Below are positions 1 through 8,859 of a stretch of 48,858 bases of DNA, one piece after another. The DNA is taken from the NCBI GenBank assembly GCA_003164095.1, contig PLRX01000156.1:1-48858 (forward strand). The letters are read 5' to 3'. This stretch comes from Acidimicrobiaceae bacterium. Lineage in GTDB: Bacteria > Actinomycetota > Acidimicrobiia > Acidimicrobiales > RAAP-2. Under the pieces are notes generated by a model. That model saw nothing but the letters and a program-made list of their open reading frames with translations. It made no database searches and was not told where the DNA came from. How positions within the stretch are numbered: position 1 is the stretch's first letter; every line of letters starts with the position of its first letter. The translations under genes and the position numbers were made by a program.

Positions 1-1087
1 CCAAGGGCTCTACGTTGCTGAGCTGCGGTGTCATGCCCCGAAAGCAAGTTTCGTCCCTGCTCACGAGACATGGCGTAGCTGAATGCTGAGGAACCTGCGG
101 GCCGAGGGGACGGCGGTGGAGGGTTGCCCACGGCTCGATGCTCATTCCGCTGTGCGAGAGTTCGCGCTTCATCCAAAGTGGCCGTCGCGAGCGATCACTA
201 CAGACGTGCCGTTCTGCGCTCTTGTAGCGAGGCCGGCGGCCGTTGTTCTGGCGCGGCATTCTGTGCCTAGTCGGGTGCTCGTGAACGCCGATTCGGATTG
301 CAGCTTCTGTCGCAGGCGTTGCGCGAGTTTCGAGCACGGATCGGCCAAGTGGGGCCGGGTGGAGGACGAGCGCCAGCCGCTCAGCTCGATCAAGCACCCC
401 ATCGCTCGATCCGTGCTGTCACCTCCTCTGAAATCGGGGTCCGGCGTGATGGCTATCTCGTCTCGAAAGGGGATCAATCCACGGGCATGTTCTCGGTGGC
501 GCGATGGCACCCGTCGGGACGGTCAGGCCAGCAGTGGCAGGGGTGGCAGATCCTTAGTCTCAACTTCGACGAAGGGTGGCGGACCCGTCTCGGCGACAGA
601 CCCGCTCGCCACCCTCCGTGCAGCGGACAGATCGGTAGTCGCGAGTTCCGTGCTCATCCCGCGCGAAGTACGGGCCGCCCGCCAGCTCTGCTCCGGCACG
701 AATAGGACAGAAGAACGGACCACCGACGAGCGTTCGCAATTGGCGTGTTCCGACGAATACCATCGCGGCAACAGTGTCCGTCGGAGAGCATGCACGCGCG
801 TCAAACCCCGCCGCTGAACATGGCCGTTCGGATCGGGCGGTCACCGGCAGCCGCCGGTCGAGCCGAGGCGAGGGAACTGATCTCGGAGGAGAGCTGCCGG
901 GAGATCGGCACGGCATATCCACACGCCGGGTGAATCAGCCGAACGCTTCATCTTTGATCCGGAGGTGAGCTGATTGCATCAACAGGCATCGATCGTCGGA
1001 CCGGCCCTCGGGCCAGCTCGTTCACGCGCATATCTGGGATTCGGCCGCCACCCCACAGTGGGTGTCGGCGCGCGCTGGAGAACCTGC
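1..1087. other. Gene-poor stretch upstream of the GH43 gene
   Basis: I see no convincing gene here. Open frames exist on both strands, but they overlap one another, are rich in Arg, Ser and Pro, and match no family I know. The only clear signal is a strong Shine-Dalgarno sequence, GGAGGTGA at 961-968, placed correctly for a TTG at 974 that is in frame with the downstream GH43 gene. It may drive a longer form of that protein. No tRNA, hairpin or repeat stands out. Confidence 0.5.
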
Positions 1088-2929
1088 ATGCAGGGGAGAG
1101 GGATCCTCGTCGCGCTCGGTATCGTCGCCATCGGGGCACTCATGCCCTTGGGGGCGGCACCGGCTTCGTCGGCCGGGCTTCCGGGCACATATACCAATCC
1201 GCTCTCCCCGTTGGACACCCCTGATTCGGATATCGCGCGATCGGGAGCCACGTACTATGCGTTCTCCACCGGCGACGGCTTCTTCAACATCCCGGTCATG
1301 AGCACCACCGATCTGTCATCGTGGCCGCAGACATTGTTGTTCAATCCCGACGTCTCCGACGCGCTGCCGTGCCAGACCGGAAGCGTGGCGGGTAATGACT
1401 GCCAAATCAGTGCCTGGGCGACGCGTGCACCTAGTAACGGGGCGCCGTGGTCGCCATCGATGGTTCAGGTGGGCGGCGAGTTCTACCTGTTCTACGCGGC
1501 GTGGGACCCGTCAATGGCCCACTACTGCGTCGGAGTGGCCGAGAGTACGCACCCGATGGGACCGTTTGACGACCGCTCGACGGGGCCGGTCGTGTGCCAG
1601 CCAACCCTGGGTGGTTCGATCGATCCCGACGTCTACCAGGACCAGGCGGGGAACTACTACCTGGCGTGGAAGAACAATGACGGCTACAGCTCGACGACAC
1701 CTGCCACCTTGTGGGCTTCGCCAATTGCATTCAGCCCAACTGGCGCGCAGCTGGTGGGATCCACGACGGCGCTGATTACCCAGAACCGGCTGTGGGAGAC
1801 CACGATCGAACAACCCGAGATGGTCCAGCTCGGGGATCAGTGGCTTCTGTTCTTTTCGGGCGGACCGTGGGAGACCAGTGCGTACGCTATTGGCTACGCC
1901 TATTGTCAGGGACCCGCCGGGCCTTGTGCGGATCCGAACGCCACACCGGTCTTCGGATCTGCGGGAGAGGTAGCGGGCCCCGGTGCCCCGTCGATCTTCA
2001 CCGACACCACCGGCAGGCTTTGGATGTCTTACAACGCCTGGACGGCAGGGGACGTGGGCTATCCCGACGGGGCCCGCAGTTTACGTATGGACCCGCTGTG
2101 CATGGTAGGCGGGACACCCGTCCTGCTCGGACCGTCGGTGACGCCGCAATCGTTGTCCCCGTCATGTCCCACCCAGCTGCCTGACGGCTACCAGCTGGCC
2201 GCTGCTGATGGTGGCATTTTCTCGTACCGCTCGCCGTTCAGAGGCTCGATGGGAGGAAAGCCATTGAATGCTCCGGTGGTGGGGGAAGCGGCCGATCCGG
2301 CGGGCGGATACTGGGAAGTGGCGGCCGACGGCGGGATCTTCGCCTTCGGCGCCCCGTTCTATGGATCGGTCGGGGGGTGGTCGCTACCGGCCATGATCGT
2401 CGGCATGGCCGCTACCGCGGACGGCGGCGGATACTGGGAGATCGACAGCCTGGGTGACATCGCCAACTTCGGCGACGCTGGCAACTACGGATCCATGGGT
2501 GGCCTCGCTCTCGCCGCTCCTGTCGTCGCCATGGTCGCTGATCCCGGTGGCGGCGGTTACTGGGAGGTGGCGTCTGACGGCGGCATCTTTGCTTTCGGCG
2601 ACGCCCGCTTCTACGGATCCATGGGGGGCCACTCACTCGATGCCCCGATCGTCGGCATCGCCCCCACTCCGGACGGCGGGGGTTACTGGGAGGTGGCGTC
2701 TGACGGCGGCATCTTCGCGTTCGGCGACGCCCGCTTCTACGGATCCATGGGTGGCGACCCTCTCAATGCCCCGGTCGTCGGCATCGCCCCCACTCCGGAC
2801 GGCGGCGGATACTGGGAGGTGGCGTCTGACGGCGGCATCTTCGCGTTCGGCGACGCCCGCTTCTACGGGTCCATGGGGGGCGAACCTCTCAACGCCCCTG
2901 TCGTCGGCATCGCCCGCATCGGCACCTGA
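1088..2929 (+). CDS. Secreted GH43-like glycoside hydrolase with C-terminal 42-residue repeats
   Basis: Secreted protein of 613 residues from the ATG at 1088 (GGAG at 1077-1080). Residues 1-29 form a signal peptide with hydrophobic core ILVALGIVAIGAL and an Ala-rich cleavage region. Residues about 35-360 resemble the five-bladed propeller of glycoside hydrolase family 43 (arabinanases, xylosidases). The three acidic positions of that family can be seen: Asp in TPDSDIARSG near residue 46, Asp in SIDPDVYQD, and Glu in EQPEMVQLGD. The tail holds six 42-residue repeats with DGGIFAFGDA and GGGYWEVA motifs, which I know from secreted proteins of Acidimicrobiia; they may be a cell-surface or carbohydrate-binding module. 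A TTG at 974 with a strong Shine-Dalgarno would add 38 residues, but that stretch has lower third-position GC and hides the signal peptide, so I prefer 1088. The substrate is unknown; arabinan-like plant polymer is a family-based guess. Confidence 0.82.
   Translation: MQGRGILVALGIVAIGALMPLGAAPASSAGLPGTYTNPLSPLDTPDSDIARSGATYYAFSTGDGFFNIPVMSTTDLSSWPQTLLFNPDVSDALPCQTGSVAGNDCQISAWATRAPSNGAPWSPSMVQVGGEFYLFYAAWDPSMAHYCVGVAESTHPMGPFDDRSTGPVVCQPTLGGSIDPDVYQDQAGNYYLAWKNNDGYSSTTPATLWASPIAFSPTGAQLVGSTTALITQNRLWETTIEQPEMVQLGDQWLLFFSGGPWETSAYAIGYAYCQGPAGPCADPNATPVFGSAGEVAGPGAPSIFTDTTGRLWMSYNAWTAGDVGYPDGARSLRMDPLCMVGGTPVLLGPSVTPQSLSPSCPTQLPDGYQLAAADGGIFSYRSPFRGSMGGKPLNAPVVGEAADPAGGYWEVAADGGIFAFGAPFYGSVGGWSLPAMIVGMAATADGGGYWEIDSLGDIANFGDAGNYGSMGGLALAAPVVAMVADPGGGGYWEVASDGGIFAFGDARFYGSMGGHSLDAPIVGIAPTPDGGGYWEVASDGGIFAFGDARFYGSMGGDPLNAPVVGIAPTPDGGGYWEVASDGGIFAFGDARFYGSMGGEPLNAPVVGIARIGT
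2201..2914 (+). repeat. Tandem 126-bp (42-residue) coding repeats
   Basis: Six in-frame units end the GH43 gene. The GGATCC/GGGTCC step recurs at 2489, 2615, 2741 and 2867, exactly 126 bp apart. The last three units are almost identical in DNA, while the first three have diverged, which points to recent duplication at the 3' end. Confidence 0.85.
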
Positions 2930-3323
2930 ACACGCGTAACAATCAGGTTGGGCGCGATGGGCTGCGGGAGGAACTCCATGGCGCCGATGCAAAGGTCCCT
3001 TGACTAACTCGGTACCCGTGATCAGGGGACTGCTTGGAGCGCCAACCGGTTGACGAGGGCGGCCTCAATCGCGAAGGTGAAGACCTCGCTTCAGGAGAAC
3101 GCGCCAGACAGCGGCGACCTTGTCGATTGTCCGATCGGAAGAGCCGCTGACCTCCTCGGCCATCGTCCGTGTTGAGGTCGAACGCGATGAACTGTCCCAT
3201 CTTGGATCGTCCATCAGGTCGACTCCACCGCGTTTGCATGATGACGCCCTGCACGGCCACTACCGCCGGCACCACAAGTGCAACCCTGAACGTCCAGGGG
3301 GCCAGCCGGATGCTCCTGAACTG
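2930..3323. other. Intergenic region between the GH43 gene and tRNA-Ser
   Basis: About 390 bases with no recognisable gene. Short open frames on both strands look like chance or remnants. This side abuts the 3' end of tRNA-Ser, where integrating elements often insert, but I found no second copy of the tRNA end and no integrase. Confidence 0.5.
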
Positions 3324-3408
3324 CGGAGGGAGGGGGATTCGAACCCCCGGAGGCTTGCACCTCGCGGCTTTTCAAGAGCCGTGCATTCGTCCGCTCTGCC
3401 ATCCCTCC
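3324..3408 (-). tRNA. tRNA-Ser (anticodon UGA)
   Basis: Read on the minus strand, the 7-bp acceptor stem GGAGGGA (3402-3408) pairs with TCCCTCC (3325-3331). The anticodon stem CGGCT/AGCCG encloses the loop CTTGAAA, giving anticodon TGA at 3374-3372, which reads UCA serine codons. A long variable arm, typical of tRNA-Ser, follows. The T arm is GGGGG-TTCGAAT-CCCCC. The discriminator is G at 3324; a full CCA is not encoded (GCA follows), so CCA must be added enzymatically. Length is 85 nt without CCA. Confidence 0.95.
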
Positions 3409-3468
3409 CGGTGGTGGCCAGGGTAGCCGCCGACCGGCGGGGCCCCTGGAACGTGACGGGTGGCGGAT

Positions 3469-4452
3469 TCAGTTCGCGGTCGCGCCGATCTCGGCCCGCA
3501 GGGCCTCCAGCCACTGGCCGGCCCGCTTGCGTGACTCGCCGACCTCGGCCCGGATCGCCGGACCGGCGGCGCCCGACGCCGGGTAGGAGCCGAGGAACTT
3601 GACCCCGGCCAGTTCCGCATGGAGATCGGCGAGGCAGTCTGCCACCATGGCGTCGGCGACATGGCCCTCGAAGTCGATGATGAAGCAGTAGTCACCGAGC
3701 GCCTGCTTGGTCGGGCGGGACTCGAGCTTGGAGAGGTTGATGTTGCGGGCGGCGAAGTGCCCGAGGATGGCGTACAGGCTGCCCGGGTGGTCCGCGCTCT
3801 GGAAGCAGGCAATGCTCGTCCGGTCGTGGCCGGTCGGTTCCGGAATCCCGGACCGGGCCACCGAGATGAACCGGGTCTGGTTGTCCGGGTGGTCCTCCAC
3901 GTCCTCGGCCAGCAGGTCGAGCCCATAGAGGCTGGCGGCCAGGCGAGGGGCGATCGCCGCGGTGGGCCGACCGGTCATGGACGGGTCACCCTCGCCCAGC
4001 AGGCGGGCGGCGTCGGCGGTCGAATTGGTGGCAACCAGCTCGGCGCGAGGCAGCCGGTCCGTGAGGAACCGGCGGCACTGGGCCGTCGCCACCGGTATCG
4101 AGGCCACCCGTTCGACGTCGTCCAGGGTCGTTCCCGGGGTGGCCATGAGATGGAGGTGGATGTCGAGCACGACCTCGCGCTGGATCCTGAGGTCGAAATC
4201 GAAGACCAGGCTGTCGATGATGTCCCGCACGGTGCCCTCGATGGCATTCTCCAGGGGGATGAAGCCCAGGTCGACGGCACCCTGCCGAACCGACTCGAGC
4301 ACCTCGACGAGCGAGGCGAATGGGGTGACGGCGGCGCCGGCGTAGGCGGGCTCGGACTGCAGCGCCTCCTCGGTGAACGTGCCCGCGGGGCCGAGGAAGC
4401 CGATCCGCACCCGGGTGTCGCCGGCCGGCGCCGGAGGTGCGTCGTGGGCCAT
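3469..4452 (-). CDS. pheA: Prephenate dehydratase
   Basis: Cytosolic enzyme converting prephenate to phenylpyruvate, the last dedicated step before phenylalanine. At 327 residues it is about normal for a stand-alone PheA without a chorismate mutase domain. The N-terminal catalytic part carries GPAGTFTEEA near residue 20, FIPLENAIEGTV, and the active-site TRF (NQTRFISVAR). The C-terminal third is an ACT domain with the ESRP motif (KLESRPTK), the site of phenylalanine feedback inhibition in this family. Start is ATG at 4452, with a -10-like TATCCT 8 nt upstream. It is divergent from larB with only 23 bp between start codons, so the two promoters overlap. tRNA-Ser follows downstream on the same strand. 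Confidence 0.96.
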   Translation of the reverse strand: MAHDAPPAPAGDTRVRIGFLGPAGTFTEEALQSEPAYAGAAVTPFASLVEVLESVRQGAVDLGFIPLENAIEGTVRDIIDSLVFDFDLRIQREVVLDIHLHLMATPGTTLDDVERVASIPVATAQCRRFLTDRLPRAELVATNSTADAARLLGEGDPSMTGRPTAAIAPRLAASLYGLDLLAEDVEDHPDNQTRFISVARSGIPEPTGHDRTSIACFQSADHPGSLYAILGHFAARNINLSKLESRPTKQALGDYCFIIDFEGHVADAMVADCLADLHAELAGVKFLGSYPASGAAGPAIRAEVGESRKRAGQWLEALRAEIGATAN

Positions 4453-4460
4453 GGACAGGC

Positions 4461-4468
4461 AGGATAGT
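4461..4468. promoter_or_regulatory. Overlapping divergent -10 boxes for pheA and larB
   Basis: Plus strand GATAGT (4463-4468) lies 7 nt before the larB ATG. Minus strand TATCCT (4466-4461) lies 8 nt before the pheA ATG. They share four base pairs, so both messages would be leaderless or nearly so and initiation should be mutually exclusive. Inference from sequence only. Confidence 0.4.
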
Positions 4469-4475
4469 GAACATC

Positions 4476-5282
4476 ATGGACGAACTCGCGCTGCAGCGCC
4501 TCCTTGACGACGTCCGTTCAGGGGCGTGCTCACCTGATGAGGCGGTGCTCCGCTTGCGGCGGCTCCCCTTCGCCGACCTGGGCTTCGCCAAGGTGGACCA
4601 CCACCGTTCGCTGCGCCAGGGCCTTCCCGAGGCCGTCTACGGCCAGGGCAAGACGGCGGACCAGTGCTCGGCGATCGTGGGGGAGCTCCTGGGCGACCGC
4701 CACGACGACGCCGACGGCGTCAGCGACGGCGGTCCTCCCGTCATCCTGACCCGGGCCGACGAGGACCAGGTCGCCCGGGCCCTGGGTGACCACCCCGGTG
4801 GCGTCCGCACGGTCACCGGCCGGGCCACCGGTGCTGACCAGGTCCGGGGCGAGCTGTCGACCGTGGTGTGGCGCCCGGCGGCGTCCCGCCTCGCTCGGAC
4901 TCTCGTGGTCACCGCGGGCACTTCGGACCTGCCGGTGGCCCGCGAGTGCGAGGCGACCCTGGTCGCGCTCGGGCTGCGGCCGACGTTGCTGGCCGACTGC
5001 GGAGTCGCCGGGGTGCACCGGCTGCTCGCCTCCGCCGACGAGCTGGCCGAGACCGACGCCGTCGTCGTGGTGGCGGGCATGGAGGGTGCGCTGGCCAGCC
5101 TGGTCGGGGGGATCACGCCGGCGCCGGTGGTCGCTGTGCCCACCAGCACCGGGTACGGCGCTGCGCTCGAGGGAGTGACCGCACTGCTGGCGATGCACGC
5201 CTCGTGCGCGGCGGGCATCACCGTCGTTGGGATCGACAACGGGTTCGGCGCCGCCTGTGCGGTGGCTCGGATGCTCCCATGA
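4476..5282 (+). CDS. larB: LarB, pyridinium-3,5-biscarboxylate mononucleotide synthase
   Basis: First enzyme of nickel-pincer nucleotide synthesis: it carboxylates and hydrolyses nicotinate adenine dinucleotide to pyridinium-3,5-biscarboxylic acid mononucleotide. The 268-residue protein has an N-terminal LarB-specific part (the LPFADLGFAKVDHHR segment followed by QGLPEAVYGQGKT) and a C-terminal PurE/AIR-carboxylase-like domain (VVTAGTSDLPVARE, VVVAGMEGALASLVGG, PTSTGYGAA). ATG at 4476 is chosen because the family N-terminus begins just there and a -10-like box sits 7 nt upstream; an open frame extends back to 4437 without similarity. Its stop overlaps the larC start (ATGA), so the two are translationally coupled. 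larE lies 21 kb away and no larA is in the window. Confidence 0.95.
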   Translation: MDELALQRLLDDVRSGACSPDEAVLRLRRLPFADLGFAKVDHHRSLRQGLPEAVYGQGKTADQCSAIVGELLGDRHDDADGVSDGGPPVILTRADEDQVARALGDHPGGVRTVTGRATGADQVRGELSTVVWRPAASRLARTLVVTAGTSDLPVARECEATLVALGLRPTLLADCGVAGVHRLLASADELAETDAVVVVAGMEGALASLVGGITPAPVVAVPTSTGYGAALEGVTALLAMHASCAAGITVVGIDNGFGAACAVARMLP

Positions 5283-6619
5283 CCGGCAGCGTCGGGAGCG
5301 TCGGCAGTGTCGACAGCGTCGGCAGGAGCGGCACGAACGGCGACAGGCCCACGACAGGTGGACCCCCGGGAACGACGTCCGGGGCCCGGACCCTGGCCTG
5401 GTTCCACTGCTTTGCCGGCATCGCCGGGGACATGGCGCTCGGCAGCCTCATCGACGCGGGTGCCGACATCGACGAGGTCCTGGCTCTCCTCGAGCGGCTG
5501 CCGTTCGGTGGTTGGGGGCTCGACGTCGAGCCGGTACTGCGGGGTGGCATCGCCGCCAGTCGGGCGATCGTCACGGTGCAGGACCATGTGGTGGTCCGCA
5601 CCTACGCCCACATCGTCGGGCTGGTGGAGGAGGCGAGGCTCCCCGAGCGTGTCGCTGCACGGGCGCTGGCCACGTTCGCCGGGCTGGCCGAGGTGGAGGG
5701 CAACCTGCACCGTCGACCCGTCGACCAGGTCCACTTCCACGAGGTGGGGGGACACGACACGATCATCGACGTGGTGGGGACCGCGGCGGCACTCGAGGTG
5801 CTCGGTGTCGACGAGATCAGGGCCAGCGCGGTGGCGACCGGGACCGGCATGGTCCGCGCCGCCCACGGCATGCTGCCCAACCCGGCACCCGCCGTCGTAG
5901 GGCTGCTGCGGGGCATCCCCACCTGGGGGCGCGACCTGCCGGTCGAGCTGACCACGCCGACCGGCGCGGCACTGTTGGCCGCACTGTCGTCGGGATTTGG
6001 CCCGCTGCCGGCCATGGAGGTGGTCGCCCAGGGGTTCGGTGCCGGCAGCCGGGAGCTCGAGGAGCTGCCCAACTGCACGCAGGTGGTCATCGGGACGCGG
6101 ACCGGTGCCACCGGTGGGCCGGAGGCCGATGCCGGCCAGCCCGTCGCCGTGCTCGAGGTGACCCTGGATGACGTGACCGGCGAGCAGCTCGCCCACACCG
6201 TGGGCGCTCTGCTGGACGCCGGGGCGCACGACGCCTGGCTGTCACCGGTGCTCATGAAGAAGGGCCGACCGGGGCACGTTGTCCACGTGCTCTGCGAACC
6301 GGTCCTGGTGCCCGAGCTGCGCGGCGTGCTGCGGAGCGAGACCGGGTCGCTGGGGGTACGCATGACGATGGCCGAGCGGTGGCCTGCCGCCCGATCGGTC
6401 GATTCGGTGGTGGTCGACGGCCAGCTGATCAGGGTGAAGGCCAGTGCAGCGCGGGCCAAGGCCGAGCACGACGACGTGGTGGTGGCCGCCCGACGCACGG
6501 GGCGCCCCCTCCGGGAGGTCGCCTTCCGGGCCGAGGCGGCGTGGGCGGAGCGACAGGCTCCGGCGGCGGTCGACGGCTCCGATATCGACGCCACGGGTGA
6601 CGGCGACCAGCCAGCCTGA
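5279..6619 (+). CDS. larC: LarC, nickel insertion enzyme for the pincer cofactor
   Basis: LarC loads Ni into pyridinium-3,5-bisthiocarboxylic acid mononucleotide in a CTP-dependent reaction, completing the nickel-pincer cofactor. The protein is 446 residues and in one piece; in Lactobacillus plantarum larC is read through a programmed frameshift, which is not needed here. After a Gly/Ser/Thr-rich leader of about 36 residues (GSVGSVGSVDSVG), the conserved start is WFHCFAGIAGDMALGSLIDAGAD. Later motifs are VHFHEVGGHDTIIDVVG, ELTTPTGAALL and the second-domain segment DDVTGEQLAH with SPVLMKKGRPGHVVHVLCE. The start overlaps the larB stop by ATGA. The disordered leader is unusual and its role is unknown. 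Confidence 0.95.
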   Translation: MTGSVGSVGSVDSVGRSGTNGDRPTTGGPPGTTSGARTLAWFHCFAGIAGDMALGSLIDAGADIDEVLALLERLPFGGWGLDVEPVLRGGIAASRAIVTVQDHVVVRTYAHIVGLVEEARLPERVAARALATFAGLAEVEGNLHRRPVDQVHFHEVGGHDTIIDVVGTAAALEVLGVDEIRASAVATGTGMVRAAHGMLPNPAPAVVGLLRGIPTWGRDLPVELTTPTGAALLAALSSGFGPLPAMEVVAQGFGAGSRELEELPNCTQVVIGTRTGATGGPEADAGQPVAVLEVTLDDVTGEQLAHTVGALLDAGAHDAWLSPVLMKKGRPGHVVHVLCEPVLVPELRGVLRSETGSLGVRMTMAERWPAARSVDSVVVDGQLIRVKASAARAKAEHDDVVVAARRTGRPLREVAFRAEAAWAERQAPAAVDGSDIDATGDGDQPA

Positions 6620-6796
6620 CCGACTACATCCCGCACCGGTGGCCACCAGACCGCGAACTCGACGTTCGGGGGATCGTGGCGACCCGAGGTTGTGGTGGCG
6701 AACTGCAGCGGGCGCGACCTCACCACGAGGCGATCCGGCGGCGTGACGACCCGCAGCCGTCGCGAGCTGATGCCGCGACCGTACGGCCGGAGTGAC

Positions 6797-8128
6797 TCAG
6801 CCGGAACGGAGGATGTGCCCGGGCACGACCGGTGGATCGTCGGGGGCGATCCACCGCCACGTCCGGACGGACCCGTCGGCGGGGTCACTCCGTTCGAGCA
6901 GGTGGCCGTGGTGGGTCTTGAGGTAGTGGTGCCAGTGGCAGAGCCGGGCGAGGTTGTCGAGGCTCGCCGGTCCGCCCTCGGCGAAGGGGACGGTGTGGTC
7001 GATCTCGAGGTGCTCGCTGACGGAGCACCCCGGCACCACGCACTCGGGGTCCCGCTCGACCAGCGCCCGACGGAGGGCGATCGGGATGGTGCGCCCTGCG
7101 TGTGCGACGGCGGTCACGTCGACCCCGTCGGTCACCAGCACGTTGAGCACCGAGTCGACGGCAAGTCGACGGGCGACCTCGACGGGAACCGGGCCGATCC
7201 CGGGGATCTCGCAGAGTTCGCCCGGCTCGACGTGGCCGCGCACGAGGGCCGCATGGTCGACGCGGACGTGGACGGTCGCCGCAGGACCGCCGCAGCCGGA
7301 CTCCACGCGGGGCACTCCGGCCGACGGGCGTGCCGAGGGCCCGTCCGAACCTGACCCGGCACCTCGGGATGTGTTCGCTCCTGCCCGGGACTGGTCATCA
7401 CGTGCACCCACGTCGTCCCGTGCACCGGCCCCTGCACCGACCAGCCCGACGAGCGCATCGGCGGCCAGGGCCTTGCGGGGCTCGTCGACACCGGCGGCAC
7501 GTGCTGCGGCGGCGAGCCGTTCGGTCTCGGCGGCTACCACCGCCACCAGCCGGGCCCCCTCGTCGGGCGTGAGACGGGCGTCGAATCGCACCGCTCCGTT
7601 GTCTTCCACCCAATTCCTGAAGTAACGCGCCCGCCGTATCGCCTCGTAGGTGGCCCTCTGGTCCTGGCCGGCGGCGCGCACCCGCCGGCAGCGGAGCTTG
7701 AGCACGTTGAGCGGTTGCTGGCCCGCCGCGTCGACCAGCGCGCGCTCGGCGTCGGGCTGGAGGATTGCCGCTCCGGCGATCTCCTTCACCTGGGTGCCGG
7801 ACAGCCGGCCCTGTCGGACCGCCTCGTCGGTGGCCGGCAGCGAGCCGAGGTGCCGGGCGGTCTCCAGGGTGCTGATCGCGGGCCCGATGCCCGTTCCGGT
7901 GACTTCGGCCACGTGGGCGGCGGCCGAGCGGTGCCCGGAGCGTCGCCAGACGTTGGACGACTCGACCCGGCCGGCAGCGAGCAGGGTGCCCGCCGAGGCC
8001 AGCCGCTCGATCTCGGCGAAGGCGTCGAGGAGTTTGGCGGCGTCGGGCCCGGACAGGGTTTCCGGGTCGAGGTCGGCCACCGAGGACCGGAGCTGGTCGG
8101 TGATCCTGGAGAGCCGGTCGAGGAGCAT
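6797..8128 (-). CDS. DUF222 / HNH endonuclease domain protein (13E12-like)
   Basis: Member of the large actinobacterial family related to the mycobacterial 13E12 repeat proteins. The N-terminal 250 residues are the helical DUF222 domain (ALVDAAGQQPLNVLKLRCR, then RLTPDEGARLVAVV). The C-terminal HNH nuclease fold has CVVPGC, EIDHTVPFAEGG and LCHWHHYLKTHHGH, with the Cys, Asp-His and His residues of a metal-binding HNH site in place. A Gly/Ser/Ala-rich linker of low complexity separates the domains. The biological role of this family is not established; mobility or DNA repair have been suggested. I chose ATG at 8128 (443 residues); in-frame ATG 8143 and TTG 8158 are possible. It stands alone, convergent with larC across 177 bases that hold no gene. 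Confidence 0.85.
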   Translation of the reverse strand: MLLDRLSRITDQLRSSVADLDPETLSGPDAAKLLDAFAEIERLASAGTLLAAGRVESSNVWRRSGHRSAAAHVAEVTGTGIGPAISTLETARHLGSLPATDEAVRQGRLSGTQVKEIAGAAILQPDAERALVDAAGQQPLNVLKLRCRRVRAAGQDQRATYEAIRRARYFRNWVEDNGAVRFDARLTPDEGARLVAVVAAETERLAAAARAAGVDEPRKALAADALVGLVGAGAGARDDVGARDDQSRAGANTSRGAGSGSDGPSARPSAGVPRVESGCGGPAATVHVRVDHAALVRGHVEPGELCEIPGIGPVPVEVARRLAVDSVLNVLVTDGVDVTAVAHAGRTIPIALRRALVERDPECVVPGCSVSEHLEIDHTVPFAEGGPASLDNLARLCHWHHYLKTHHGHLLERSDPADGSVRTWRWIAPDDPPVVPGHILRSG

Positions 8129-8256
8129 TGGCCACCATCGCATCCGGGTGTGACGCAAGGGGGGGGTGGGCCGTGCACCCCCGCCGGCTGCGGGGGGCGA
8201 CTACCGTCTCCCCCGGGACGCGTGCCTCCCGAGCCCCGTCGAAAGGAACCACCCAC

Positions 8257-8856
8257 ATGACCCGCCTCCGTACCTGGACCTTTGTGGCCCTGGCCGCCTC
8301 CAGCATGGGACTGGCCGCCTGCGGGAGCTCGTCGTCGAGCTCGACCACGACCACCACGGCGGCCACGACCGCCACCACGGCGGCCACGACCGCCACCACG
8401 GCGGCCACGACCGCCACCACAGGTGGATCGTCCACGACGCCGTCGACGTACGCCACCATCTCCGATCCGTCGGCGGCCGGCACGATCGGCACCGAGCCGA
8501 CGATTACCGTGCCCCCGGGTTCCCCGCCGACGCAGCTCCAGACCAAGGACCTGATCGTGGGGACCGGACCGGCGGCCGAGCCCGGCGACACCGTCACCGT
8601 CCAGTACGTCGGTGTCGCCTACTCGTCCAAGCAGATCTTCGACTCGTCGTGGAGCCGCGGCCAGCCCTTCCAGTTCGTCCTGGGCAAGGGGACCGTCATC
8701 CCGGGTTGGGACGAGGGTGTGGTCGGGATGAAGGTCGGCGGACGGCGTGAGCTCATCATCCCGCCGAACCTCGCCTACGGGGCCCAGTCACCGGGGTCGG
8801 GCATCGCCGCCAACGACACGCTCATCTTCATCGTCGACCTCCAGAAGATCAGCTGA
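8257..8856 (+). CDS. FKBP-type peptidyl-prolyl isomerase, lipoprotein
   Basis: Predicted surface lipoprotein of 199 residues that isomerises prolyl peptide bonds outside the membrane. ATG at 8257 is preceded by GAAAGGA (8241-8247) and, further up, by a TACCGT -10-like box at 8202-8207. The signal peptide ends in the lipobox LAAC with Cys22 as lipid anchor. A Ser/Thr/Ala-rich linker (residues about 23-65), built from a 21-bp tandem repeat, probably spans the envelope and may be O-glycosylated. The FKBP domain covers residues about 95-199: GDTVTVQYVG, FDSSW, FVLGKGTVIPGWDEGV, IPPNLAYGA and LIFIVDLQKI, matching the catalytic core. The stop is 3 bases before the next gene, so the two are probably cotranscribed. 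Confidence 0.95.
   Translation: MTRLRTWTFVALAASSMGLAACGSSSSSSTTTTTAATTATTAATTATTAATTATTGGSSTTPSTYATISDPSAAGTIGTEPTITVPPGSPPTQLQTKDLIVGTGPAAEPGDTVTVQYVGVAYSSKQIFDSSWSRGQPFQFVLGKGTVIPGWDEGVVGMKVGGRRELIIPPNLAYGAQSPGSGIAANDTLIFIVDLQKIS
8358..8420 (+). repeat. Three perfect 21-bp tandem repeats in the FKBP linker
   Basis: Three identical 21-bp units (8358-8378, 8379-8399, 8400-8420) encode the Ala/Thr-rich linker. The lack of any mismatch suggests copy number can change by slippage, varying linker length. Confidence 0.9.
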
Positions 8857-8859
8857 ACC

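Noticed and set aside
83-817. Long open frame at the left edge
   Set aside because: Composition rich in Arg/Ser, no motif, overlapped on both strands by other frames of similar length, and no ribosome-binding or -10 signal before its start.
2943-3275. Minus-strand frame next to tRNA-Ser
   Set aside because: Contains MGQFIAFDLN but no recognisable domain, no good start signal and chance-like Arg/Ser content at the end.
1-3323. Possible integrative element inserted at tRNA-Ser
   Set aside because: No integrase, no duplicated tRNA 3' end and no phage or plasmid gene seen.
5279-6619. Programmed frameshift in larC as in Lactobacillus
   Set aside because: The gene is open in one frame with both LarC domains, so no frameshift is needed.
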